Shown: piece after piece, positions 1-8,352 of the stretch | Layout of the letters: every line of letters starts with the position of its first letter | Position numbering within the stretch: position 1 is the first letter of the stretch | Origin: Rhodococcus sp. NBC_00297 | GTDB lineage: Bacteria > Actinomycetota > Actinomycetes > Mycobacteriales > Mycobacteriaceae | Direction of reading: 5' to 3' | Length of the DNA stretch: 64,000 nucleotides | NCBI RefSeq assembly: GCF_036173065.1 | Contig: NZ_CP108041.1 | Span: forward strand, 3,165,001-3,229,000 | Made by a program: the position numbers and the translations under genes | Notes under the pieces: model-generated | Seen by the model: the letters and a program-made list of their open reading frames with translations, nothing else | Databases searched by the model: none | What the model was told of the DNA's origin: nothing

Positions 1-820
1 GGTGCTCGCCGCGCACGGTGGCGACGGGGACCGAGTCGAGCAGTCCCTTCGTGTAGGGATGCTTCGGGTCGCCGAACACCTCGGCGACGGGTCCCGTTTC
101 GACGACGGTGCCGGCGTACATGACGGCGACGTCGTCGGCTTCCTCCGCGACCAGCGCGAGGTCGTGCGTGATGAGGATGACGGCCATGTCGTGCTCGGTG
201 CGCAGGTCGCGCAGCAACGACATGATCTGCGCCTGCACGGTGACGTCGAGAGCGGTGGTGGGCTCGTCCGCCAGCAGCACGGTGGGCCCCAGGGCGACGG
301 CCATCGCGATGAGCAGGCGCTGACGCATACCGCCCGAGAACTGGTGCGGGTAGGAGTCGGCGCGCGACTCGGGCTCCGGGATGCCCACCCGCTCCATCAG
401 CGAGATCGCTTCGACACGTGCAGCTTTCGCCGACATGCCGCGGTGGATGCGGAACGGTTCCGCCAACTGTGTGCCCACGGTGTAGACGGGGTTCAGCGCC
501 GTCAGGGCGTCCTGGAAGACGATGGCGAGCTCGGTGGCGGCGATGCGGCGTCGAGTCCTGGAGTTCGCCGTCACCAGATCGGTGTCGCCGAGCATGACGG
601 TGCCGTCGACGATGTCGGCGATCGGCTCGAGCAACCCGACGAGGGCCTGGGCCGTCATGGACTTGCCGCAGCCGGATTCGCCCAGCAGTGCGAGTGTGCG
701 GCCGCGCTTCGCGCTGAACGACACTCCGTCGACGGCACGCACGGTGCCCGACGGGGTGCGGATCTCGACGGTCAGACCGTCGACCTCGAGCGCGGTGCGG
801 GCGAGAGCGGGAGCACTCAT
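1..820 (-). CDS. Dipeptide/oligopeptide ABC transporter ATP-binding protein (DppD/OppD type), partial
   Basis: ATPase subunit that powers uptake through the two permeases encoded just upstream. The visible 273 codons contain a Walker A motif (GESGCGKS), the ABC signature (FSGGMRQR) and a Walker B with downstream region (LLADEPTTALD), followed by the H-loop region (ITHDLALV). The reading frame is open to the left edge, so the C-terminus lies outside the window, and a second, OppF-like ATPase domain could follow. The ATG overlaps the stop of the permease gene (ATGA), showing translational coupling in a four-gene minus-strand operon. The transported substrate cannot be read from the sequence; members of this family carry peptides, nickel or glycosides. 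Confidence 0.93.
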   Translation of the reverse strand, partial: MSAPALARTALEVDGLTVEIRTPSGTVRAVDGVSFSAKRGRTLALLGESGCGKSMTAQALVGLLEPIADIVDGTVMLGDTDLVTANSRTRRRIAATELAIVFQDALTALNPVYTVGTQLAEPFRIHRGMSAKAARVEAISLMERVGIPEPESRADSYPHQFSGGMRQRLLIAMAVALGPTVLLADEPTTALDVTVQAQIMSLLRDLRTEHDMAVILITHDLALVAEEADDVAVMYAGTVVETGPVAEVFGDPKHPYTKGLLDSVPVATVRGEH

Positions 821-1800
821 CGACGTGCCTTTCTCTTCGAACGCGGGAGGGTGAGGCGCCAGCGCTGCGCCGGGTCGGTGGCGATGCGGGCCCACGCGGC
901 CAGCACGGTCGCGGACACGGTGGTGATGACGATCGCGAGTCCGGGGAAGAACGACAGCCACCAGGCGCTCTGCAGGTAGGTGCGGCCCTGGGACACCATG
1001 AGGCCCCAGCTGATGTCGGGTGGCTGGATCCCGATGCCGAGGAAGCTGAGCGACGACTCGGCCAGCATCACGAAGCAGAAGTCGAGCGTGGCGACGGTCA
1101 GCAACGTGGGCAGCAGAATCGGCACCACGTGGCGACGGATCACCGCGCCGCTGCCGGCGCCGAACGTGCGGGCCGCGTCGACGAAGACTCGCGATCGGAG
1201 TTCCGCGCTCTCGGCGCGGGCCGTGCGGAGGTAGATCGGGATGCGGGTGATGGTCAGGATCAGCACGATGTTCGCGGCGCTGGGGGAGAAGACGTACAGC
1301 ACGACGACGGCCATCAGCAACGACGGGAAGCTCATGATGACGTCGGCGACGCGCATGGCGGCGGTCTCGCGCCAGCCGCGGTGGTAACCGGCCCACATGC
1401 CGATGATCGAGCCGATGATGCCGGACAGGATGACTGCGGGGATCGCGACCGACAGCGTGGTCCGGCTGGCGAGGATCAGGCGCGCGAGCATGCTGCGGCC
1501 GAGCGGATCGGTGCCGAGGATGTTCATGAAGCCGGTGTCGAGGGAGAACGGCGCCAGGTTGGATCGATCGAGGTCCTGACGGGTGGCGGCGTCGCCGACC
1601 AGCATGGGACCGAAGATCGCGGTGAGGAAGACGAGCACCAGGATGCTCGCCGCGATGGTGGCGACGCGGTCCCGCAGCAGCAGACGCCACAGCGGCATGG
1701 AGGTCGTGCGCGAGGGCGCCGCGGACTTGGCGTCCGGGGTGGGCGGCAGCACCGGGGGAACCGGAACGCCCGAGCTGTCCTTGCTTGCTTCGAGTGTCAT
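817..1800 (-). CDS. Peptide-type ABC transporter permease (DppC type)
   Basis: A 327-residue inner-membrane permease of the DppC/OppC family. A hydrophilic N-terminal extension of about 40 residues rich in Pro and Ser precedes the first membrane helix. The TDPLGRSMLARL motif typical of DppC comes next, then five further hydrophobic segments with the cytoplasmic EAA loop (AARTFGAGSGAVIRRHVVP) that contacts the ATPase. The start is the ATG preceded by AGAGGT. Its stop overlaps the start of the ATPase gene, and only 11 nt separate it from the DppB-type gene upstream. It forms the translocation pore with DppB. Confidence 0.93.
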   Translation of the reverse strand: MTLEASKDSSGVPVPPVLPPTPDAKSAAPSRTTSMPLWRLLLRDRVATIAASILVLVFLTAIFGPMLVGDAATRQDLDRSNLAPFSLDTGFMNILGTDPLGRSMLARLILASRTTLSVAIPAVILSGIIGSIIGMWAGYHRGWRETAAMRVADVIMSFPSLLMAVVVLYVFSPSAANIVLILTITRIPIYLRTARAESAELRSRVFVDAARTFGAGSGAVIRRHVVPILLPTLLTVATLDFCFVMLAESSLSFLGIGIQPPDISWGLMVSQGRTYLQSAWWLSFFPGLAIVITTVSATVLAAWARIATDPAQRWRLTLPRSKRKARR

Positions 1801-1811
1801 GGGTGTACCTC

Positions 1812-2738
1812 TCAGACCTTGGCCTTGTCGCGAACCCGTGCGTCGAGCAGCGCGTAGCACGCGTCGATCACGATGTTCAGAACGAAGATGCTCACGGCCG
1901 TCAGGAGGACGGCTGCTTGGAGGACGGCGAAGTCGCGCTGCAGGATCGCGTCGATCATCAACTTGCCGATGCCGGGCCACCCGAAGATGGCCTCGACCAC
2001 GACGGCGCCGTTCACCAGGCCGACGGTGAGGTCGCCGGCGACGGTCAGCGCGGGTGCCGCGGCGTTGCGCAGCGCATGGTGGGTGACGACGCGCAGATCG
2101 CCGGCACCCTTGCTGCGAGCGAGGCGGACGTACGGGGCGGACAGGGCCGAGACCATCGCGCCGCGGACCACCTGGGTGAGCACGCCGAGCGGACGGATGA
2201 GCAGTGTCGCGATGGGGAGCACCCATGCGACGGCGCCCCCGGTGCCGGAGGTCGGCAGGACACCGAGCACCACGGCAAAGATCCAGACGCCGGTGATGGC
2301 GAACCAGAAATCGGGGATGCTCGCGGCCGTCATGGACAGCAGGCTCGAGAACCGGTCGGCGAGAGAGTTGGGACGGTAGGCGGCCCAGCAGCCGATGACG
2401 ATCGAACCGATCACGGCGAGGAGCATCGTGACGAACGCGAGCTGCAGGGTGGCGGGGAAGGCGCGCAACGCCATGGTGGACGCGGCTTCGCCCGTCCGGA
2501 GCGACTCACCGAAGTCGAGGTGCAGTACGCCGCCGAAGTAGTCGGCCATCTGTGTCCACACGGACTGGTCGAAGCCGTTCTGGGCGGCGAACGCCTCGCG
2601 CTGGGCGGGTGTCGCCGACTCGGGAAGGTAGAGGCTGGTCGGATCACCGGTCAGACGAGCGAGGAAGAAGACGCCGATGAGGACGACCAGAAGTGGGACG
2701 AGGCTGGTGTAGACGCGGCGTCGCAGAAAGGCGAACAT
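1812..2738 (-). CDS. Peptide-type ABC transporter permease (DppB type)
   Basis: A 308-residue inner-membrane permease with six hydrophobic segments. It shows the DppB-type N-terminus (a basic FAFLRRRVYTSLVPLL followed by GVFFLARLTGDP) and the EAA loop (RLARSKGAGDLRVVTHHALRNA). I place the start at the ATG rather than the GTG nine bases upstream: GGGAG lies 8 nt before the ATG, whereas the GTG would overlap that ribosome-binding site. It sits second in the operon after the substrate-binding protein. Confidence 0.93.
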   Translation of the reverse strand: MFAFLRRRVYTSLVPLLVVLIGVFFLARLTGDPTSLYLPESATPAQREAFAAQNGFDQSVWTQMADYFGGVLHLDFGESLRTGEAASTMALRAFPATLQLAFVTMLLAVIGSIVIGCWAAYRPNSLADRFSSLLSMTAASIPDFWFAITGVWIFAVVLGVLPTSGTGGAVAWVLPIATLLIRPLGVLTQVVRGAMVSALSAPYVRLARSKGAGDLRVVTHHALRNAAAPALTVAGDLTVGLVNGAVVVEAIFGWPGIGKLMIDAILQRDFAVLQAAVLLTAVSIFVLNIVIDACYALLDARVRDKAKV

Positions 2739-2810
2739 GGCGGTCACTCCCTTCCGGAGGAGGGGCTGGTCGGCCTCTCGATCGAGGTGGGCTGCTGGTC
2801 GGGGTCGTGA

Positions 2811-4358
2811 TCAGTCGGTCGCATCGGAACTCCGGGTCATCTCGGCCAATCGCATCTCGTCGACGGTGGCGGAATCGGGGGTGTAGTCGATGCGCGGGTC
2901 CTTGGCCAACACACCGTTCATGTGCGCGATGTACGCCATCTGCGTGATCTCCTCGGGTTCACGGGCGAAGAGATCGGCGAACGCGGTCTGTCGCTCCTCG
3001 TCGGTCAGCGATTCGGCCTCGTCGATTCCCTCGTCGAAGTCGGTTGTGCCGTAGGAGCTCTGGAAGCCGTCGCTGCGCATGTACTGATCCATCGTGAACG
3101 CGGCGTCGCCGGCCTGATTGCCGTGCTGGATCACCAGCAGGTAGGGCCCGACGTTCGGGAACGGCCGTTCCTGGAACTCGGCGGTGGCCGCCGTGTCCTT
3201 CATCTCGATCTTCACGTTCAGGCCGATGCCGGCCAGCGCGTTCTGGATGACCTCGACGGTCTCGTTGATCTTCGGGAACTGCCCGGTGCGGCCGATGAGG
3301 CGGATCTCGGTGTCGACGGGAACACCGTCGGCGCGAGCCTCGTCGATGAGGGCCTTGCCCTTCTCCATGTCGTACGGCCACGGGGTGAGCTCGTCGTTGT
3401 AGCCGACGACGCCGTCCGCGATGAGTTGCGCAGCGGGCGCTCCCATTCCGCGGAACAGAGCCTTGACGATGCCCGCGCGGTTGATGGCGTAGTTGATCGC
3501 CTCGCGCACGCGCTGATCGTCGAGTGGCGGTGTGGTGGCCTGCATCCGCAAGGCGGTGGTCTCGTTGTTCGGGAAGGCGACACCGAGGTCGCCGGCTCCG
3601 TCCTCGGGGCCGAGGCCGGTCGCGATGTCCGCCTCGCCGTTGGTGACCATGGCGGCGCGGACGCTGCCCTCGGTACGCCACTGGTAGACGGCCCGCGTGA
3701 ATTCCGGTGCGTCGCCCCAGTAGGTGTCGTTGCGCACCAGGGAGAGTCGCTGGCCGTAGTCCCACGAGTCGATGCGGTACGGGCCGGTACCGATCGGCTC
3801 GCGGGTCCGCTCGGCGCTACCGACCTCGCTCTTGACCATCTCGATGAACGAGAGCCGAAGCGGCAGAATCGGATCGGGAGTCGGCGAGGCGACGGTCAAC
3901 GTCGTCGGATCCACGGCGCGGACGGTGAGGTCGTCGTCGCCGAAGACGTATCCCTCGACGTTGCAGGCCAGATCGGAGTTCACGGCGCGATCGACCGACA
4001 CGGCGGCGTCCTCGGCGTCGAACGGTGTGCCGTCGCTGAAGGTGACGTCGTCGCGCAGGCGGATCGTCCACTCGGTGTCCGACGTGCGCTCCCACGACGT
4101 GGCGAGCTTCGGTTCGAGGTCACCCGTGGTGGGGTCACGCTCGATCATGGGTTCGGTGATGTTGGACCGCGTGACCACGCCGATGGCCGTCAGCGAGACA
4201 TCGCACGGCTCCAGGGTCGGTGGTTCCTGCGGCAGCACGATCCGGACGGTGTCGGGACTCGCGGCGTCTCCGCTGTCCGAGTTCGCGACGGTGCATCCGG
4301 TGAGGAGTGCGGACGCGGTGATCACCGACACCAGGGATGTGGCGCGGGTGGATCTCAT
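2811..4358 (-). CDS. Extracellular solute-binding lipoprotein, family 5 (DppA/OppA type)
   Basis: A 515-residue lipid-anchored binding protein that delivers substrate to the DppBC-type permeases. The N-terminus has basic residues, a hydrophobic stretch and a lipobox (LLTGC), with the lipidated Cys near residue 20. Family features include an EPMIERDPTTGDLEPKLA segment, WTIRLRDDVTFSDGTPF (the SBP_bac_5 signature area) and REAINYAINR. The start is the ATG with GGAGGA 4-5 nt upstream; a TTG codon four codons earlier would bury that site. It is the first gene of the operon and is divergent from a dehydrogenase gene. The ligand is unknown. Confidence 0.93.
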   Translation of the reverse strand: MRSTRATSLVSVITASALLTGCTVANSDSGDAASPDTVRIVLPQEPPTLEPCDVSLTAIGVVTRSNITEPMIERDPTTGDLEPKLATSWERTSDTEWTIRLRDDVTFSDGTPFDAEDAAVSVDRAVNSDLACNVEGYVFGDDDLTVRAVDPTTLTVASPTPDPILPLRLSFIEMVKSEVGSAERTREPIGTGPYRIDSWDYGQRLSLVRNDTYWGDAPEFTRAVYQWRTEGSVRAAMVTNGEADIATGLGPEDGAGDLGVAFPNNETTALRMQATTPPLDDQRVREAINYAINRAGIVKALFRGMGAPAAQLIADGVVGYNDELTPWPYDMEKGKALIDEARADGVPVDTEIRLIGRTGQFPKINETVEVIQNALAGIGLNVKIEMKDTAATAEFQERPFPNVGPYLLVIQHGNQAGDAAFTMDQYMRSDGFQSSYGTTDFDEGIDEAESLTDEERQTAFADLFAREPEEITQMAYIAHMNGVLAKDPRIDYTPDSATVDEMRLAEMTRSSDATD

Positions 4359-4606
4359 GGATTCCTCCAAGCTGAGGGGGCTTCACCGGGTGCGAGGTGT
4401 CGGGGCTGACGACGCACGCCGAGTGGAGCCGATGGACCGCCTGTGACGGTAGACACACGGTAGGAGTGGGGGGAGTGACCGTCAACAGGCGATCGGCCGG
4501 GAAATCGCAGTTCGGGGCCGATTTCGGGCTCGCCGTGACGGCGTCGAGCGGTCCGCATCACACTGCCGAGGCTCTGACCTGCTGCGTCACGAGAAGACAC
4601 GATATC

Positions 4607-4655
4607 AATACCGGAAGAGTATGGATCCATGCTAATTGCGTGTTGGACCGGTATT
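4607..4655. promoter_or_regulatory. Inverted repeat in divergent promoter region
   Basis: AATACCGG (4607-4614) and CCGGTATT (4648-4655) are perfect inverted arms with 33 bp between them. A 10-bp palindrome, ATGGATCCAT (4621-4630), lies inside the spacer. They sit in the 370-bp gap between the transporter operon and the dehydrogenase gene, where an operator for either would be expected. The rest of the gap shows no coding potential. No regulator gene is adjacent, so the protein that binds is unknown. Confidence 0.35.
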
Positions 4656-4673
4656 CGTCGGCCGACATACGAT
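4643..4673 (+). promoter_or_regulatory. Candidate promoter of the 2-hydroxyacid dehydrogenase gene
   Basis: TTGGAC (4643-4648) and TACGAT (4668-4673) resemble -35 and actinobacterial -10 (TANNNT) elements with a 19-bp spacer. They lie 55 bp before the ATG. The right arm of the inverted repeat overlaps this promoter, which would suit repression. Confidence 0.35.
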
Positions 4674-4728
4674 CACCCCAGACGATGGCCGTCGCTCCCG
4701 GTGGCCGTCGCACGGTGAAGGAGGCGGC

Positions 4729-5748
4729 ATGACCGACGGTGGAACGCCGAGCTCGAACGGATCGGCATCGAGTCCCGATGAGGCGCAGCGATTTTTGCGC
4801 GTTCTCCGGGTCGGCGGACTCAAGCCTTCGCTCATGGAGACACTCGAGGCCGGCGGCGCGCTGGTGCTGCCGGACGACGATCGCGACGAAGTGCTCGGCC
4901 GGCACGCCGACGAGATCGTCGCCGTCGTGACGTCCGGCCGTGTCGGCGTCAAGGCGGACCTCATGGACCGCCTGCCCGCGCTGCGCGCGATCGTCCACTT
5001 CGGAGTCGGGTACGACGGCACCGATGCCGAGGAGGCCCGCCGCCGCGGGATCGGTGTCAGCAACACTCCGGACGTCCTCACCGACGCCGTCGCCGACACC
5101 GCCCTCGGGCTGCTCATCGACACCCTCCGCGGCTTCTCCGCCGCCGACCGCTACGTGCGCGCGGGCGAGTGGACCACCAAGCCCATGCCGCCGTTGGCGC
5201 GGCAGGTCAGCGGATCTCGGGTCGGCATCCTCGGTCTCGGGCGCATCGGCGGCGCCATCGCGCACCGCCTCGAGGCCTTCGGCTGCACCATCGACTATCA
5301 CAACCGCAACGTCGTCGAGTCGAGTCCGTACCGGTACCACTCGTCTCCGCGCGAACTCGCTGCGGCAGTGGACGTTCTGGTCGTGGCCGCAGCCGGCGGA
5401 CCGGAGACGCAGCAGCTCGTCGACAGGGAGACGCTGGACGCGCTGGGGCCGGACGGCTTCCTGATCAACGTGGCTCGCGGCAGCGTCGTGGACGAGGACG
5501 CCCTCGTCGAGGCGCTGCAGAGCGGACGGTTGGCCGGCGCCGGGCTCGACGTCTTCGCCCACGAACCCGAGGTGCCGGACGCGCTTCGCGCCCTCGACAC
5601 CGTGGTGCTGCTTCCCCATGTCGGGAGTGCCACGGTGCAGACTCGCGCCGCGATGGAAGCACTCACCCTCGAGAACCTGAACTCGTTCCTCGCCGACGGC
5701 ACGCTCGTGACGCCGGTCTTCCAGCCCGATCAGAAGGAGACCCGATGA
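4729..5748 (+). CDS. D-isomer-specific 2-hydroxyacid dehydrogenase
   Basis: A 339-residue cytosolic NAD(P)-dependent oxidoreductase that interconverts 2-oxoacids and D-2-hydroxyacids. The Rossmann fold shows GILGLGRIGGAIAHRL (GxGxxG). The catalytic set is present: Arg in NVARGSVVDEDAL, Glu in FAHEPEVPDA and His in LLPHVGSAT. The ATG start has AAGGAGG 5 nt upstream; an in-frame start about 30 codons earlier lacks a ribosome-binding site. The gene overlaps the following universal stress protein by 4 nt. The exact substrate (phosphoglycerate, glyoxylate, formate or another acid) cannot be assigned. Confidence 0.9.
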   Translation: MTDGGTPSSNGSASSPDEAQRFLRVLRVGGLKPSLMETLEAGGALVLPDDDRDEVLGRHADEIVAVVTSGRVGVKADLMDRLPALRAIVHFGVGYDGTDAEEARRRGIGVSNTPDVLTDAVADTALGLLIDTLRGFSAADRYVRAGEWTTKPMPPLARQVSGSRVGILGLGRIGGAIAHRLEAFGCTIDYHNRNVVESSPYRYHSSPRELAAAVDVLVVAAAGGPETQQLVDRETLDALGPDGFLINVARGSVVDEDALVEALQSGRLAGAGLDVFAHEPEVPDALRALDTVVLLPHVGSATVQTRAAMEALTLENLNSFLADGTLVTPVFQPDQKETR

Positions 5749-6131
5749 GCGTCGTCGTGGGATATGCGGACACCGTCGAGGATCGCAACGCACTGCCGTT
5801 CGCGTTCCGCGAGGCCAAGATGCGCGGTACCGACGTCACCGTCGTGGTCGACGGTGATCGCAGTGCGGTCGACGAGCTGATCATGGCTGCCCGCACCGAC
5901 TCCGGCGCCGACGGCGTGGCGGCACGGGTGGCGGAACCGGTACCCGGCCGCTCGCACGCCGACAACCTCGTCGACATGTCCTACGAGCCGGACGTCGAGC
6001 TCCTCGTCATCGGCGTGCGTCGCCGCTCACCCGTCGGAAAGCTGTTGCTCGGCAGCCTGTCTCAGCGTGTCCTGCTCGACGCACACTGCCCGGTCGTGGC
6101 CGTCAAGCCGCCGGTCGAGGTCGCGCACTAA
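5745..6131 (+). CDS. Universal stress protein (UspA family)
   Basis: A 128-residue single-domain Usp. The C-terminus carries the ATP-binding signature G-2x-G-9x-G-S in modified form (VIGVRRRSPVGKLLLGSLSQRVL) and the usual terminal strand CPVVAVKP. It starts at the ATG that overlaps the dehydrogenase stop (ATGA), so the two are translationally coupled. Family members bind ATP and improve survival under stress; the coupling to a dehydrogenase suggests a redox or growth-arrest link, which is inference. Confidence 0.87.
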   Translation: MSVVVGYADTVEDRNALPFAFREAKMRGTDVTVVVDGDRSAVDELIMAARTDSGADGVAARVAEPVPGRSHADNLVDMSYEPDVELLVIGVRRRSPVGKLLLGSLSQRVLLDAHCPVVAVKPPVEVAH

Positions 6132-6152
6132 TTCGCGGACGCAGCAGCCGCC

Positions 6153-6184
6153 GGCCGTGATCTCACTGCAGTGAGGTCACGGCC
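6153..6184. terminator. Bidirectional hairpin between usp and lysR
   Basis: GGCCGTGA and TCACGGCC flank the self-complementary core CTCACTGCAGTGAG, giving a near-perfect stem of about 15 bp with one T-G wobble and almost no loop. It covers the last codons of the lysR gene and the gap after the usp gene, which converge here. There is no T-tract, as is common in actinobacteria. It could also be an operator, but the convergent position favours termination. Confidence 0.5.
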
Positions 6185-7056
6185 TTCACGTCCGTCAGCA
6201 CACGGTGCAGGGCGGGGTTGGCGGCGTCGTGACGCCATGCGGCGTTCAGTCGCACGGGTTCCTCGGTGCTGGAACGGATCTCGCGGAACACGACGCCCTC
6301 GGTGTGCATCGTGCGTGCCGAGGCCGGCACCAGTGCGCAGCCCAGGCCGGAGCTCACGAGCATCAACATGGTGTGTACCTGCGTCACGTACTGCACGTAT
6401 CGAGGCGTGACCCCGGCGACGGTGAAGGTGCTGATGAGGAGCTCGTGGAAGTAGCGGGCATCCACCGGCGAGTACATGATCACGGGTTGATCGTCAAAGT
6501 GCGTCACGCTCAGACGCTCCACGTCGAGGAGTTCGTGCCCCTCGGGAAGCGCAGCGACGAGTGCCTCGCGGTGGATGGGCCGCGTCAGAATTCCCGGTCG
6601 CGTGACGGTGGGACGGACCAGACCGAGATCCAGTTCCCCGCTCGCCAGGGCGTCGATCTGAATCGACGACACCATCTCCCGCAGCACCAGTTCGACGTCC
6701 GGCAGAGCCGCGCGCACGTCCGAGAGCAGCCGAGGCAGGACGGCGTGCGCGGACGCCGCGGTGAAGCCGATGACGACGGTGCCCAGATCACCGGCGGGGA
6801 CACGCTTGACGGTCAGTGCGGCGCTCTCGGCCAAGCGGACTATCCGGCGGGCGTCGGGCAGGAACGCCACGCCGGCGGCCGTGAGGGTCACCGAGCGTGA
6901 CGTCCGATCGATCAGCTGCACGCCCAGTTCACTCTCGAGCTGCTGGATCTGCCTGCTGAGCGGGGGCTGGGTCATGTGGAGCCGCTCTGCGGCTCGGCCG
7001 AAGTGCAGCTCTTCCGCGACGGCGATGAAGCACGTCAGGCGCGAGAGCGAGAACAT
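6163..7056 (-). CDS. LysR-family transcriptional regulator
   Basis: A 297-residue regulator. The N-terminal winged helix-turn-helix (about residues 1-60) reads FIAVAEELHFGRAAERLHMTQPPLSRQIQQLE, a canonical LysR motif. A periplasmic-binding-protein-like effector domain fills the rest. It lies 33 nt downstream of the glucarate dehydratase gene on the same strand, so it is probably the last gene of the glucarate operon and senses glucarate or an intermediate. The target site is not proven; a candidate lies upstream of the first operon gene. Confidence 0.92.
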   Translation of the reverse strand: MFSLSRLTCFIAVAEELHFGRAAERLHMTQPPLSRQIQQLESELGVQLIDRTSRSVTLTAAGVAFLPDARRIVRLAESAALTVKRVPAGDLGTVVIGFTAASAHAVLPRLLSDVRAALPDVELVLREMVSSIQIDALASGELDLGLVRPTVTRPGILTRPIHREALVAALPEGHELLDVERLSVTHFDDQPVIMYSPVDARYFHELLISTFTVAGVTPRYVQYVTQVHTMLMLVSSGLGCALVPASARTMHTEGVVFREIRSSTEEPVRLNAAWRHDAANPALHRVLTDVKAVTSLQ

Positions 7057-7089
7057 CGGCTCAAGATAGCCGACCGTGTGAACGGCCGG

Positions 7090-8352
7090 TCACCATCGCG
7101 GCGAGGAGTTGACGAAGTCGGGTTCGAGACTCTGCCGGTAGCCGGTGTCGTCACGGTCCCTGATCCCGCAGTCGAGGTACTGCTGGTGCAGCCTCGCCAG
7201 CGCGTCCTCGTCGAGTTCGACGCCCAGCCCCGGTCCCGTGGGTACCGCGACGGCGCCGTTCTCGATACGCAGAACGCCCGGAACCACGACGTCCTCGGTC
7301 TTCCACGGCCAGTGTGTGTCGCAGGCGTACGTGAGATTCGGCGTGGCGCCGGCGAGGTGCACCATCGCGGCGAGCGAGATGCCGAGATGGGAGTTCGAGT
7401 GCATCGACAGGCCGAGTCCGAAGGTGTCGCAGATGCCGGCGAGCAACCGTGAGCGTTGCAGTCCACCCCAGTAGTGGTGATCGGACAGCACGACCCCGAC
7501 CGAGTCGCGTCGGACCGGCGGCTCGAGTTGGTCGAACGCCACGACACACATGTTGGTCGCCAGCGGCATGGCGGCCTTGCGGGCCACCTCCGACATTCCG
7601 TCCAGGCCCGGTGTGGGGTCCTCGAGATACTCGACGACACCGGTCAGGGCCGACGCGACCTCGAGGGACGTGTCGACGGTCCACGCCGCGTTGGGATCCA
7701 GCCGCAGTGGGAGATCGGGAAACGCCTCGCGCAGCGCGTGCATCGCGGCGATCTCCTGCTCGGGTGGGAACACCCCGCCCTTGAGCTTGATCGCGCCGAA
7801 GCCGTACCGGTCGATCATCCGTCGGGCCTGCGCGACGATGCCCTCGGGATCGAGCGCGGCACCCCACTCGTCGTCCGCGGAGCCGGGGTGCCCGGCCCAC
7901 TTGTAGAAGAGATAGGCACTGAACGGTACGGCCGTGCGCACCAGGCCACCGAGAAGATCGGAGACGGGCCGCCCGAGGATCTTGCCCTGGATGTCGAGGC
8001 ACGCCACCTCGAACGGCGAGAACACCCGATCGGTGGTGCTGGCCGTCGTGATCATGCCGGCCACCCCGTCACCACCCGTCACCGTCAGGCCACCCAGGCA
8101 CTCGTCCACGACGGCGCGCAGCGTGTGGAGTGCGAAGACGTCCACCCCGACCATGGCCTCGGCAGCAGCGTTCAGGCGAACGAGATGCGCGGTGTCGGCG
8201 TAGGTCTCGCCCAGACCCACGGCGCCGCCGTCGGTCCGGATCTGCACGATCGCGCGCAGAGCGAACGGCTGATGGACTCCGACGGTGTTGAGCAGCGGCG
8301 GGTCGGCGAAGGCGACGGGGGTGACGGTGACGGAGGTGATACGGGCGCTCAC
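7090..8352 (-). CDS. gudD: Glucarate dehydratase
   Basis: A 420-residue enolase-superfamily enzyme that dehydrates D-glucarate to 5-dehydro-4-deoxy-D-glucarate. Visible motifs are IKLKGGVF (catalytic Lys pair), RLDPNAAW and LEDPTPG (metal ligands), VVLSDHHYWGG and MHSNSHLGISLAAMVHL (catalytic His). This pattern and the length match GudD better than other mandelate racemase relatives. The GTG start overlaps the stop of kdgD by 4 nt. Neighbours supply the next two pathway steps, which supports the assignment strongly. Confidence 0.93.
   Translation of the reverse strand: MSARITSVTVTPVAFADPPLLNTVGVHQPFALRAIVQIRTDGGAVGLGETYADTAHLVRLNAAAEAMVGVDVFALHTLRAVVDECLGGLTVTGGDGVAGMITTASTTDRVFSPFEVACLDIQGKILGRPVSDLLGGLVRTAVPFSAYLFYKWAGHPGSADDEWGAALDPEGIVAQARRMIDRYGFGAIKLKGGVFPPEQEIAAMHALREAFPDLPLRLDPNAAWTVDTSLEVASALTGVVEYLEDPTPGLDGMSEVARKAAMPLATNMCVVAFDQLEPPVRRDSVGVVLSDHHYWGGLQRSRLLAGICDTFGLGLSMHSNSHLGISLAAMVHLAGATPNLTYACDTHWPWKTEDVVVPGVLRIENGAVAVPTGPGLGVELDEDALARLHQQYLDCGIRDRDDTGYRQSLEPDFVNSSPRW

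Noticed and set aside
1785..2810. Long open frames antisense to the peptide permease genes and to many others in the window
   Set aside because: They mirror genuine genes through GC-rich third positions, encode low-complexity Arg/His/Asp-rich proteins and lack ribosome-binding sites.
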